From Lycium barbarum (taxonomy: Eukaryota; Streptophyta; Magnoliopsida; Solanales; Solanaceae): a DNA stretch of 64,000 nt. This document shows positions 11,618 to 23,457 of the stretch, one piece after another. The notes beneath the pieces are model-generated. The model did not search any database. It was not told the DNA's origin and saw nothing but the letters and a program-made list of their open reading frames with translations. The stretch spans positions 115,429,601-115,493,600 of the forward strand of contig NC_083339.1 of assembly GCF_019175385.1 (NCBI RefSeq), in the 5' to 3' direction. Within the stretch, counting starts at the first letter, position 1, and each line of letters starts with the position of its first letter. The translations under genes were made by a program, and so were the position numbers.

Positions 11618-14345
11618 TGTTATACCCCGCATTTTCAGAGCCTGAGCGTGACACGTGCTTCCTCAAACATTGACAATCACGTTGTTACTACATAATTTAA
11701 ACTCACGTTGATAGTATTATATTTCGTATTTTTGTACGTCGGATTATTTGTAAGCGGAGGTGGGGCCCACACATCGAGATTTTTCTGGAACACGTGACAA
11801 GTTATATGAATCACATATGTGAAGTTAAACACAACTCAAGAAGGGCCCTTGAGCCAAATCAAAGTGGAAGTCCTTCAAAAAATATTTTTAAGTTACGTTT
11901 TTGGGTGATCTGACTTCGGGAGGCCATACCCCAATCCGTGTTTGGGAATTTGGAAAAAATCCCAGAATGAAAGTTGTAGATAATTGAATTATCTTTCCAA
12001 CCATAGGTCGTGGGTCCATAGGTGACGTCAAGATAAGGAGATACAAACGTTTTAAAGCAAAACGGTCAGTGGGCTAGGCTCAATCCGAGCCCAACCGGGT
12101 TAGGCCCATGACCCATACCTATTTAAGTGAAATTTCAGCCCTTTCTCCTCATTTTTCCGACCAAGAACACCAGAAAATTCTGGAAAGAGAGAGAGAAGAG
12201 CCTTGGAGAGAAGAAAAACCAATTTTGACCAAAATCTGAGCCCCGAATCCCGAAGCCCGTGAAGAGAAAAGTGTTCTATGCTGCGTTGTCTTCAATTTGA
12301 GCTAAGAATCAACCAAGGAGAAGAGTGATAACGTGGTGGCTGCATGCTTAAGGTATGAATAAGGTTCCTTTTCATTGTTAACGAGTTTATTTAGAGTTGT
12401 AACAGATTAGAACGGAGAGAATAGCCTGATAAATTCGTTTGTTGGTATTGTGAATTATGGAACGAGATTCGTAGAGCGTTTTGGATGAAAATGAATGTAT
12501 TTAACTTGTAAAATGTGGAGGATGTTGTTATTGATGTCGTTCATATGAATTTTGACTCTTTTACGGAAATAAAATTATTAAATAGTTATATCGCAAATTT
12601 GGTTGGTTGAGAAATTTAAAAAAATAGTGTGCGGGCTGTTTTATGGCATACGTTGGTGTTGGAAATGGTATTACTACTATTGACATTGGTGTTGATGTTG
12701 TTGGCTACTGAATTGGAATCTCGGGCTAGGCATATAAACAGGGGAAATGCTGCCCGAATTTCGGCAGAATTTAAAAGGGTTTTAATTAAAGTTTCGAGAC
12801 GAACGTACGACGATGATCCTAACGATATTATGAATAATTCCATATGTAGATTATGAGGCTACAAATAATTCTCAAGCGAGTTGCAAGACGGGAAGTAAGT
12901 TGAAAGTCGAGAATCATCTTCCAGGTATGTAAAGCTTACCCTTTCTTTCTTTTGGCATGTCCTAGATGTAAGTAAGATAAGACATGAGCCCTGTGGGTAA
13001 CTCTATTCATAAGATCTGAGCATGTCCACGATTCTTATTCACTTCTTAATGTTAGCATTTCTAATATAGTCGGGCTATGGCCCTCGTGTCCTTTGTATGA
13101 TTGGATAGTAAATGTTGCATAAAGAGTTCTTGTTCCTAAAAGATTCTATGTTGAATAAGGTCCCTAACTTTCATAGACGAGCTCGGATCGCTTCGATACG
13201 TTCCTTGAGGGTCCTAAAGCGAATAATGTCTGTAACTTTCATAGGCGGACTCCGATTGGTTTGATACTTGTCCGTGGTCCCCGAGACTTTCCTTTGTATA
13301 ATTCTAACGACTTTTTGTAAGAACATGACTATCGTCTTAACCCTCGAGCATTGGTTAGTTCACTTATCTGTTGAGTCTGAAATTATGACTTTTATGCATA
13401 TAGTTACTCACTACTCTGCTCGTGCATACGATTGCTACATCTTTCGCCGAGTCCCGGGCCGGTATATTATCGTGCGTACTTTTACTGTATGGTTCACCGA
13501 GTACCTAGCTAGAGGGCCGGGTACCATACATATGTGTTCCAGAGTATGATGTGTTCTGAAGTATGATGTGTTCTGGAGTATGATGTGTTCTGGAGTTATG
13601 ATGTGTTACGAAGTTATGCAACCTTCTGGAGTATGATGTGTTATGGCGCCAATGACGGAGTGGCGACCATGTTCCTGTGCCCCATCATGGACCGAATTCG
13701 GTACATGATATTGACATGCATGATTTGTGTTTCGAGTAAGCATTTTGATATTCTGCATATTGTACTTACCTTCTGTACTTCTTGTTCCGGTTATGATTCT
13801 GTTCACAGTACTTCATGCTTTATATACTCAGTGCATATTCCATACTGACCCCCTTTCTTCGGGGGCTGCGTTTCATGCCACGCAGGTGTATACAGATGAG
13901 TAGAGGGTATTGCTAGAAGATATTCCAGCTAGATTGGCGAGCTCCATTTCCTTCTAGAGTGTTGCCGGGTCAAAGTACCTATGTTATGGTATTTTGATCT
14001 ATGTTAGAGGCTTTGCAGACAGGGTCACACGTATAGCATGTCAGTCTTGTAAGCGGCTCTGCAAGCCGATGTATCATTATGCATTATGTTACAAATTTCA
14101 TATGATCACAGATTTTACTTGATTTGAGAAAGACATAAAGAATATGTTTGAAAAGCTTTCATTACGCATTTTATTTCATGATCCTTGTCGGCTTCCGTCC
14201 GATATATATGTTTATATGCGTCAGTTTGATACGACGTCTGACCTTTGTATCTGTACAAGTTATTTGCATGCTGATTCTGGTTAATAGGTGTGTACGAGTG
14301 TCCAACTCGGGCACTAGTCATGGCCTACGAGGTTGGGTCGTGACA
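11618..14345 (+). repeat. Tekay-2 5' LTR
   Basis: Starts TGTTATACC and ends GGGTCGTGACA. Near-identical to 20724-23452. The short open frames within it (for example 12616-12856 and 13268-13848) recur in both LTRs and are not genes. Confidence 0.95.
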
Positions 14346-14349
14346 AAAG

Positions 14350-14361
14350 TGGTATCAGAGC
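14350..14361 (+). promoter_or_regulatory. tRNA-iMet primer binding site of Tekay-2
   Basis: TGGTATCAGAGC four bases after the 5' LTR end. Confidence 0.9.
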
Positions 14362-14380
14362 GGTTCGTCCTAGGGGTTGT

Positions 14381-15617
14381 TGATGTGGTGTGATTTTACG
14401 CCACAATCGATGCTTTTCGGCAATAAGTTTTACTTGTTTTTAAGCAAGCCTATATGATTTTACGTTTATTGTGTTTCAGGTATTACGAGGTCCCTAAAGC
14501 CTAAGTGTGGAAATCAAGAAAAAATTGAATAAAAAGTGTCAATTGAAAAAAGAAACAAAAAAATGAAAGACATGCAATGATGACTCGTGATGATGGTCTA
14601 ATGATTGTTAGTTTATGACATAATGATTGGTGGAATGAAGATTTCAAAATCAACCAACTGAAGCAACAAAAGAATTTACGTGAGAATTGGAAATTGGACA
14701 GATATCAACTTTGCTGTTTGACGCATGCAATTCTCAGTGCGTCACGGTGGTGAAAGGGCCGATTCATGCAACTTTTCCTAGTTCGTTTTGGACTCAGTTA
14801 TTTTGTTTGGGCTTTCTCCTACACTTATAAATAGTCCATAAAATATATTTTTACATATCTTTGGCATAAAACACAAGTTTGGAGGCTAGGGTTCCTACGT
14901 AAATATTCTTTCTTTTATTTAATCCTTGTTTATGGGAATTTCTTGGTGACAATTAAAATTGATACTTTTGTTATGCTTATTTATTCATCGCCATTATTCT
15001 TAATCAAGTAAGTTCTTGTTATTTTAATTATTCTTGTTCTTGAACGTTTCTCAAGGGAGTAGCTAACCCTAGGACTCGCCTATTTACTTTGTTTGAAACT
15101 CGGAAGAGGAAGAACGGGGTTGTGATAGAATAATTAACATGAATTTGGGCGTTAACCCTCATCTAATGGAAATTGACCTAGGAATAGGCGATACCACTGG
15201 TAGCCATATTCGGGTGTTCTTAATGCTCCTAATTGCTTGAGGGATCTTCAATTGGGTAGTCTAGTTAATCTTCGGGAGAAGTTAATTTAGAGTCATTATC
15301 CGAGGCTGAATAACATAAACTTGTTATTATTTATAATTCGTGAATTATATTGGATCGTTACTTGAGAAGTAGTTTCCTTTATTCCATTCTTGTGGCCATT
15401 GATCAATTTACTTGCTTTCTAGATTAGAATTTATATTTCCGTATTTTATCAAAAAACACAATTGATGTGTTCGGTCTAGCTATTGTTGGTGATAATTCCT
15501 AATCTGCTTAAATCACCTACATATTGTTCTCTGTAGGATTCGACCCCAACCTTGTTGGGTTACTATATTTGACAACGTCCACGTTAAACCATTAATAGGT
15601 GTAATTTGAGCGTATCA
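14381..15617 (+). mobile_element. Solo LTR inserted in the Tekay-2 leader
   Basis: 1237 bp from TGATGTGGTG to GCGTATCA, flanked by the 5-bp duplication GTTGT (14376-14380 and 15618-15622). It is homologous to the Athila-like LTR at 8073-9408 in its first and last blocks. A TATA box is near 14825 (TTATAAATAG). No internal region or second LTR remains, which is the usual product of unequal recombination between two LTRs. It is the youngest detectable layer here because it lies inside Tekay-2. Confidence 0.92.
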
Positions 15618-16520
15618 GTTGTTTGCAAAGTCGTGTCCAGTAGAGTCCTGTTTATGGTGTGAAGCGCGCGACATTTATAAACAGGAGGCTACGGGGCATC
15701 TAGGGTGGTCACTCTTCTTTGACATCTAAGATCGTACGAAAGAGCCAAGTCACAGGAAATGAGATTCCTTATACCACCTTTGATTTCAGCAGAAACACAG
15801 TATTGACAGGAGAAAGTGAGTGATGATATGGGAAGTCACAGAGGTAAGTCACTTCATGGAGACTACGTTTATTAGAATATATATATATATACATGTGGTA
15901 ATGGATCGGTCGACATAGGGGTAAGTCAGTGTAAGTACAAGTAGAGGAATTGATGAAATGTATTTCTTGAAGATAAGCTCAGTCACGAGTTTGTGAACTG
16001 GACAATTGGATGAATCCGTACAAAGGTAAGCAACGGTAGGAAGAATGCATGCCGGGTAAGGTAGGAATATTGCATGTGTAATTGAGGTGTAAAGCTGAAG
16101 AATGAAAAGGAAAGGTAAACGAGAAGATATAACAGGGCAGATCGCTAAAGGATCGGGTACACCTCGAGGTATGATATATAAACACTTACTGGAATTTTCT
16201 ATGTATGTGCAATTGCTGTAGATTATTATTCAATAGGGACGAGCGGAAACCCAAAAAGGCCGATAACCGAGCACTTGTAAGTAACAGCAACCAAGGTATG
16301 CTCGCTACTATTGGGAATCTGGAAGTCTAGGAAAGAAAGTAGTCATATATACAGACGAAAGACGAATATTGAGAACTAAAAAGGTCAAAATAGTAATTGT
16401 GAAATCGGAAGAGCAAGAGACGCTCTCTAACTCGGAGAGAGATGCGTTACGAGAATGTTTTGGAATCTGTTAAGACTTCAACTCGCTCCAGATTATGTAA
16501 TGAAGGGCATACGGTGACGT

Positions 16521-16624
16521 GGATGCGATTATATCAGCATTAATGCACCGGATCTTATCGGAGTTTCATGGTTAAGCGTGCTAAGGTGAGAGAAATATTA
16601 GGATGGGTGACCCCCCTGGGAAGT
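16521..16624 (+). pseudogene. 5S rRNA-like sequence inside Tekay-2
   Basis: About 104 nt align end to end with the plant 5S rRNA gene from its GGATGCGAT start through TAATGCACCGGATC, GTTAAGCGTGCT, GAGAG and AGGATGGGTGACC to CTGGGAAGT. Most differences are C-to-T or G-to-A transitions, as expected for an old methylated copy. The last about 15 nt of 5S are absent. The internal Pol III promoter boxes (A-box region AAGCGTGCT and C-box region GGATGGGTGACC) remain recognisable. It is a derived copy, not a functional rDNA unit: the neighbouring DNA is retrotransposon interior and there is no tandem rDNA array. Confidence 0.88.
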
Positions 16625-17050
16625 GTACTAAAAGTCCTATAGATTTAGACATAAGACACAAATGAGAAGCTAGAGTAGCCTAAGGGAAATTAGGGTACAC
16701 GGAATGGTTGGGAAACCTTAAGAGGTCGCGTAGGACTAGGCAGACTGGACCGGTGAAGAGAAAGAAAGTGTATTACAGCTCTAGAATTAGGATGAGTTTA
16801 AGTAGCGTTTGGAAATACCTTGTAAGCGAGGCGTTAGAAAAGGGACATATATGTATATGTAGATGTATGCATATAATATCCCATTTATGGCTATATCAGC
16901 GGGTGTGTGTATCCCGGCAACCAATGCTGCGGTATATTGAAGGCATTGATCGAACAGGGTGATAAAGTTCAAGTGACAAAAGAACGTCACCAGGTAGGCT
17001 GATGGTATCGTCACCACAGGCTAGAATTGCAAAGTCCTAAGGTAATGATA

Positions 17051-17453
17051 ATTGGGAAAGAAAAAAAGTGAGTAAATGGAAGGTAAGGAAAGCAAAACGT
17101 CGGAAAAGGTGAAAGGTAAGAAACCTGAGTAAGTGAAGCCCTCGAGAGAAACTACAGGCAAAGCACGAGACTATTTGGGTAAACATTCGAAGGTAGGCGT
17201 GTGAAAGGGATAAAGTGTGGTAATATGGAACAAAAGAGTAATGTGTGGGGACAATTGGGAAAGAAAAAAAGTGAGTAAATGGAAGGTTAGGAAAGCAAAA
17301 CGTCGGAAAAGGTGAAAGGTAAGAAACCTGAGTAAGTGAAGCCCTCGAGAGAAACTACAGGCAAAGCACGAGACTATTTGGGTAAACATTCGAAGGTAGG
17401 CGTGTGAAAGGGATAAAGTGTGGTAATATGGAACAAAAGAGTAATGTGTGGGG
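17051..17453 (+). repeat. 203-bp tandem duplication in the Tekay-2 interior
   Basis: Copy 1 starts at 17051 (ATTGGGAAAGAAAAAAAGTG) and copy 2 at 17254, ending at 17453. They are almost identical; I noticed one base difference (AAGGTAAGG versus AAGGTTAGG). The duplication is recent relative to the element. Confidence 0.95.
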
Positions 17454-20400
17454 TTCGAGAACCGATTTAAATAAGTGGGGCTAAAAGAATAATGACCACA
17501 ATGAGGAATGTGAAGTAAGAGAAAGAATGATTAAGCCTTGCAATGATGCTAAGACATTTTCAGCTCTCGAGAGGGATACAAAGGGATAAATGTGTAGTCA
17601 TATTGATATGGTTGCCTTGGATATAGAGAAACTTTCCTCAAAGATGACTTAAGAATAAAATGGATTTGTGCGTTTAAAGTAATATTTCACGGACTCTCGA
17701 ACCGATACTATGAATAACAAGAGAAGGAAGGTGCTCGAGGAGGAAAAGTAACTGGAAATCGTTAACCATGGGAGTAAGAAGGATACTTGACAAATTGGTC
17801 GTAGGAAACTGATTACGCATCAAGGAAAGAACAAAGATGATGAGTTGACACAATTGATTAGAAAATTAATGGCATGGAATAAGAATTCATGTGAAGACCG
17901 GGAGATTTGATCTTAGAGGAAATGGAATGAAATGTAAGGAACTTGCATGGAGGACCATTCGGCCGTAGCATCATGAAGACGGGTAAAGGCTTGATGAACG
18001 AGAATAGAGAGAGTGGAAACTGTAAGAATTCTGTGCTGAGAGTAAAAGTAGCAGGACACTCGAAAACTTGGATGCAAAGCTGCGACATAACGCGTAGTTA
18101 AGAGGGATTATGAGTAAGTGATCTAAGCGGGTGAAAGGACTAGTAGTAGATGGAAGGGTATGGAAGTGTTGGAGAAAAACTAATGATGATATAGACGTAA
18201 ATGGAAGGAGAATCCAGGGGAAGAAGTTTAGGTACGTTATAAGCAAAGTCAGGAAGAAATATGAGGAGTAAGGTGTAATCGGAGACTTCAGAAAAGGACA
18301 TGGTGAACTTTGATGTTCCCCTTAACTTGTGATCCAGGACACCGTCAGTCATAAAAGACAAAGATATAAGGGATGAAAAAGAAGACATCGGAATTAGATA
18401 CACCCTCATTAGTATTCCAATCGAACACAAGAGCGCAACCAACGAAAAGGATAAATAAGCAGACCATACAATGATAGAACCCTGGACCTAAGAAGGTTGA
18501 GAAGGACGGTAGAAAATTGCCGAAGACGATGGATACTCGAAAGCTATTGATGTATTAGGACCTCCTTAAAAGGGGGGAGAACGTATTGGACTTGAAAGGA
18601 ATTATGATGCTCTCAAGCTCCAGAAGGGAAATTTATTAGCTAAGGGCCAGAGTTTGAAACATATCGGCATATCAGGAAGGTATCAGAAAGAAGCAGAAAC
18701 GGATGTGAATAACTGGGTAAGACAACTTATGTGGTAAGTGCAATAGGGTCAATCAGAAAGAGTTACAGGTTAAGTATGCTTACTCCATGAGGTTTAATCT
18801 GTTTTATAAGCACTGTTACAAATGAGATCAAGAAGTGGTACTCTAAAGAATTGATTATGATTGGGATATAATGAGAACGTAGCAAGAACTGTAATACAAA
18901 GTAAGTCAAATATAGCGAGGAAACGACTAAAGAGGTGACATGTTCTATGTGAATAGAGAGCGAATGCAAGTGAGAAACCAATAAGCTAGCTGTGAAGCAG
19001 TGGATAAGAAAGTTTATAAGACCTTGTTAGGAAAAGGATCAGCATAATAAGGGTGAGAGGCAATGAGTAGGATAAGTGTTGGAGGCAAAGAATGGATGGT
19101 ATAGAAGTAAAACATTTTGAAGGACAAAGCGGTACTGAGTTAAGGATAAGGTTCCTTGTGCGAGGAACAAAGGATTAATTATAAAACGGAGTAAGTATGG
19201 ATATAGAAAGAAAAGGAAACATGCAAAGTACACAAGCCTAAGAAGTAGTCGTATTATGAGAAAAGGAGGATGCATCTCCTACGGATACCTTATACTAAGA
19301 CAGAACAAGTAAAGCACCTAAAGAAATAAGCTGGAAAGAAAGATGTGGCTATGAGTTGCGAGTTCACCACGTGATAATAAGGCGATAAAGTAAGGATATC
19401 ACCAATAACAAGTAAAGATATGATTATGATTGTCATTGAAATCAATTCTGAGTACAACACAAGAATAAAAGATTGTGACGTACAAGGGGTCTTAGTTGCA
19501 CATGAGACTTAGATCCTTGATAAGACAGATGACGGCTTAAGGAAAATGCAATTACGGTTACCGTAAGTCAATTACGGGAAAGAGAGAAATAACGGAGATG
19601 GAAAGAAAAGGGGAATATGACACTACCAGTGAATGCCGACTATTGAAGAATCTAATAAATGAAACTACACGGGGGGTACAGACGGTTTGACATACTAGTA
19701 TTCTAAGTATCCCCATGGTACAGAGTTGTTAATTGGAGCAGAGATAAACATTGAACCATAATTAACGGTTGAGTTAAGTAAAATACATCCCTTGTTGGAT
19801 TGCAACATTGGCTGTACTACTGAATTACGCTACTGTAAGATGAGTATGTTAAGACTTCGCGCATAAAGTACTGCAACTATAAATTATGGGAAATGGCATG
19901 AATATGATGTAGTACGAAAAGGAAATTGAGGAAAAGGGTACATGAATTCAAGGTCGGAGATGAGGCAATGGATTTATGGGTGTTATAAGTAAGGCCTTAA
20001 AAGGGGGGAAGCAAGTAAGGAAAGTATAAGTGTAGAGATTGGAACGAGGAATCCTAAGTTGTGACAATTATAGACCCTAAAACAAAAAGTAAGGGTTATA
20101 CGGAAATGATATAGTTGTTATCGTTATCCATTCCAGTATGGACATTAAGTGAATCGATAAAAGAAATGTACTGGGCTTAAAATTGGAAGTAAAGATTGAA
20201 GACCGAAGTGTGGATTTGTTTTGAAGGCACCGTAAGGTAAGACTTATAAGGAGAAAGCGAGTGAATAGAATACAAATATTCAAAACGCACTCAGACATGA
20301 AAAACAGATGTAGTTTGAGGTGAGAAAATTTTGTAGAAGCGAATTCAATAAGATATAAGGGTCAGTCAGCAAAGGGATAGAGTGATTGCAGGGTATCTTT

Positions 20401-20687
20401 CGAGATTGGACTGAAAATAATTTATCAGGAAGAAAAGGAATTGAGCGATGTTTCGGTGAAGGGGACAAACACTAACAAGATATTGGAATAACTACAATGC
20501 TTACTACTGAATGATCACCCAGTAAAGGGAGACTACAAAACAGCAAGAGCCGAACAACTAAATGACCAGGTTGTAGAAGAAAAAAATGATGCAATAATGC
20601 ATCAATTAAGGTAGTATTAGAAGAAGGCTAATCCGATAATGGATGTACCCGAGGATGGGATTATGGACAGAGTACGAGATTAGTTTA

Positions 20688-20723
20688 AACATTCGAGGAC
20701 GAATGTTCCAAAGGGGGGAAGGA
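20688..20723 (+). promoter_or_regulatory. Pre-PPT palindrome and polypurine tract of Tekay-2
   Basis: AACATTCG-AGGA-CGAATGTT (20688-20707) is a perfect 8-bp-stem dyad. It is followed by AAAGGGGGGAAGGA (20710-20723) directly before the 3' LTR. Confidence 0.85.
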
Positions 20724-23452
20724 TGTTATACCCCGCATTTTCAGAGCCTGAGCGTGACACGTGCTTCCCCAAACATTTACAATCACGTTGTTACTACATA
20801 ATTTAAACTCACGTTGATAGTATTATATTTCATATTTTTGTACGTCGGATTATTCGTAAGCGGAGGTGGGGCCCACACATCGAGATTTTTTTTGGAACAC
20901 GTGAAAATTTATATGAATCAGATATGTGAAGTTAAACACAACTCAACAAGGAACCTTGAGCCAAATCAAAGTGGAAGCCCTCCAAACAAATATTTTTAAG
21001 TTACGTTTTTGGGGATCTGACTTCGGGAGGCCATAACCCCATCAGTTTTGGGGAATTTGGGAAAAATCCAAGAATGAAAGTTGTGGATAATTGAATTATA
21101 TTTCCAACCATAGGTCGTGGGTCCATAGGTGACGTCGAGATAAGGAGATACAAACATTTTAAGGCAGAAAGGTCAGTGGGCTAGGCCCAATCCGAGCCCA
21201 ACCGGGTTAGGCCCATGACCCATACCTATTTAAGTGAAATTTCAGCCCTTTCTCCTCATTTTTCAGACCAAGAACACCAGAAAATTCTGGAAAGAGAGAG
21301 AGAAGAGCCTTGGAGAGAAGAAAAACCAATTTTGACCAAAATCTGAGCCCCGAATCCCGAAGCCCGTGAAGAGAAAAGTGTTCTACGCTGCGTTGTCTTC
21401 AATTTGAGCTAAGAATCCACCAAGGAGAAGAGTGATAACGTGGTGGCTGCATTCTTAAGGTATGAATAAGGTTCCTTTTCATTGTTAACGAGTTTATTTA
21501 GAGTTTTAACGGATTAGAACGGAGAGAATGGCCTGATAAATTCGTTTGTTGGTATTGTGAATTATGGAACGAGATTCGAAGAGAATTTTGGATGAAAATG
21601 AATGTATTTAACTTGTAAAATGTGGAGGATGTTGTTATTGATGTCGTTCATATGAATTTCGACTCCTTTACGGAAATAAAATTATTAAATAGTTATATCG
21701 CAAATTTGGTTGGTTGAGAAATTTAGAAAAACAGTGTGCGGGCTGTTTTATGGCATACGTTGGTGTTGGAAATGGTATTACTACTATTGGCATTGTTGTT
21801 GATGTTGTTGGCTACTGAATTGGAATCTCGGGCTAGGCATATAAACAGGGGAAATGCTGCCCGAATTTCGGCAGAATTTAAAAGGGTTTTAATTAAAGTT
21901 TCGAGACGAACGTACGACGATGATCCTAACGATATTATGAATAATTCCATATGTAGATTATGAGGCTACGAATAATTCTCAAGCGAGTTGCAAGACGGGA
22001 AGTAAGTTGAAAGTCGAGAATCATCTTCCAGGTATGTAAAGCTTACCCTTTCTTTCTTTTGGCATGTCCTAGATGTAAGTAAGATAAGACATGAGCCCTG
22101 TGGGTAACTCTATTCATAAGATCTGAGCATGTCCACGATTCTTATTCACTTCTTAATGTTAGCATTTCTAATATAGTCGGGCTATGGCCCTCGTGTCCTT
22201 TGTATGATTGGATAGTAAATGTTGCATAAAGAGTTCTTGTTCCTAAAAGATTCTATGTTGAATAAGGTCCCTAACTTTCATAGACGAGCTCGGATCGCTT
22301 CGATACGTTCCTTGAGGGTCCTAAAGCGAATAATGTCTGTAACTTTCATAGGCGGACTCGGATTGGTTTGATACTTTTCCGTGGTCCCCAAGACTTTCCT
22401 TTGTATAATTCTAACGACTTTTTGTAAGAACATGACTATCGTCTTAACCCTCGAGCATTGGTTAGTTTACTTATCTGTTGAGTCTGAAATTATGACTTTT
22501 ATGCATATGGTTACTCACTACTCTGCTCGTGCATACGATTGCTACATCTTTCGCCGAGTCCCGGGCCGGTATATTATCGTCCGTACTTTTACTGTATGGT
22601 TCACCGAGTCCCTAGCTAGAGGGTCGGGTACCATACACATATGTTCCGGAGTATGATGTGTTCTGAAGTATGATGTGTTATGGAGTATGATGTGTTCTGG
22701 AGTGATGATGTGTTACGGAGTTATGCAACCTTCTGGAGTATGATGTGTTATGGCGCCAATGACGGAGTGGCGACCATGTTCCTGTGCCCCATCATGGACC
22801 GAATTCGGTACATGATATTGACATGCATGATTTGTGTTTCGAGTAAGTATTTTGATATTCTGCATATTGTACTTACCTTCTGTACTTCTTGTTCCGGTTA
22901 TGATTCTGTTCACAGTACTTCATGCTTTATATACTCAGTACATATTCCGTACTGACCCCCTTTCTTCGGGGGCTGCGTTTCATGCCACGCAGGTGTATAC
23001 AGATTAGTAGAGGGTATTGCTAGAAGATATTCCAGCTAGATTGTCGAGCTCCATTTCCTTCTAGAGTGTTGCCCGGTCAAAGTACCTATGTTATGGTATA
23101 TTGATCTATGTTAGAGACTTTGCAGACAGGGTCACACATATAGCATGTCAGTCTTGTAAGCGAATCTGCAAGCCGATGTATCATTATGCATTATGTTACA
23201 AATTTCATATGATCACAGATTTTACTTGATTTGAGAAAGACATAAAGAATATGTTTGAAAAGCTTTCATTATGCATTTTATTTCATGATCCTTGCCGGCT
23301 TCCGTGCGATATATATGTTTATATGCGTCAGTTTGAGACGACGTCTGACCTTTGTATATGTACAAGTTATTTGCAAGCTGATTCTGGTTAATAGGTGTGT
23401 ACGAGTGTCCAGCTCGGGCACTAGTCATGGCCTACGGGGTTGGGTCGTGACA
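20724..23452 (+). repeat. Tekay-2 3' LTR
   Basis: Same termini and content as 11618-14345. Followed by the second AGAAG. Confidence 0.95.
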
Positions 23453-23457
23453 AGAAG
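23453..23457 (+). repeat. Target-site duplication AGAAG (right copy)
   Basis: Matches 11613-11617. Confidence 0.95.

Larger units (their letters stand above)
15623..20687 (+). other. Tekay-2 interior, non-coding, purine-rich
   Basis: The first about 200 bp match the Tekay-3 leader (GTCGTGTCCAG, then a stretch on TTATAAACA-type lines). The rest is A/G-rich on the plus strand with only short frames, and the minus-strand Leu/Phe/Ser-rich frames are compositional. No retrotransposon protein domain can be read. It includes a 5S-rRNA-like segment (16521-16624) and a 203-bp tandem duplication (17051-17453). Confidence 0.75.
11618..23452 (+). mobile_element. Tekay-2: complete non-autonomous LTR retrotransposon, 11.8 kb
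   Basis: Structure: 2728-bp LTR (11618-14345), PBS (14350-14361), non-coding interior, polypurine tract (20710-20723), 2729-bp LTR (20724-23452), 5-bp target duplication AGAAG. LTRs start TGTTATACCCC and end GTCGTGACA. In about 1.7 kb compared by eye I count about 40 differences between the LTRs, near 98% identity, so insertion was fairly recent. The leader after the PBS and the pre-PPT block resemble those of coding Tekay-3, but no gag, protease, RT, RNase H or integrase is readable. It therefore looks like a large retrotransposon derivative that needs enzymes from a Tekay-like partner. It sits inside the gag gene of Tekay-1 and contains a solo LTR. Confidence 0.92.

Noticed and set aside
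12616..12856. Matched open frames repeated at 21723-21963
   Set aside because: They occur only because this segment is in both LTRs of Tekay-2; there is no domain and both strands are open.
11618..14345. Segmental duplication of a host region with 20724-23452
   Set aside because: TG...CA ends, PBS, PPT and a 5-bp target duplication show they are LTRs.
16521..16624. Functional 5S rRNA gene
   Set aside because: Many transitions, missing 3' end, no rDNA array; it lies inside a retrotransposon.
17171..20468. Many minus-strand Leu/Phe/Ser-rich frames that look like membrane proteins
   Set aside because: They are the complement of purine-rich retrotransposon interior; lengths are 60-100 residues and nothing is conserved.
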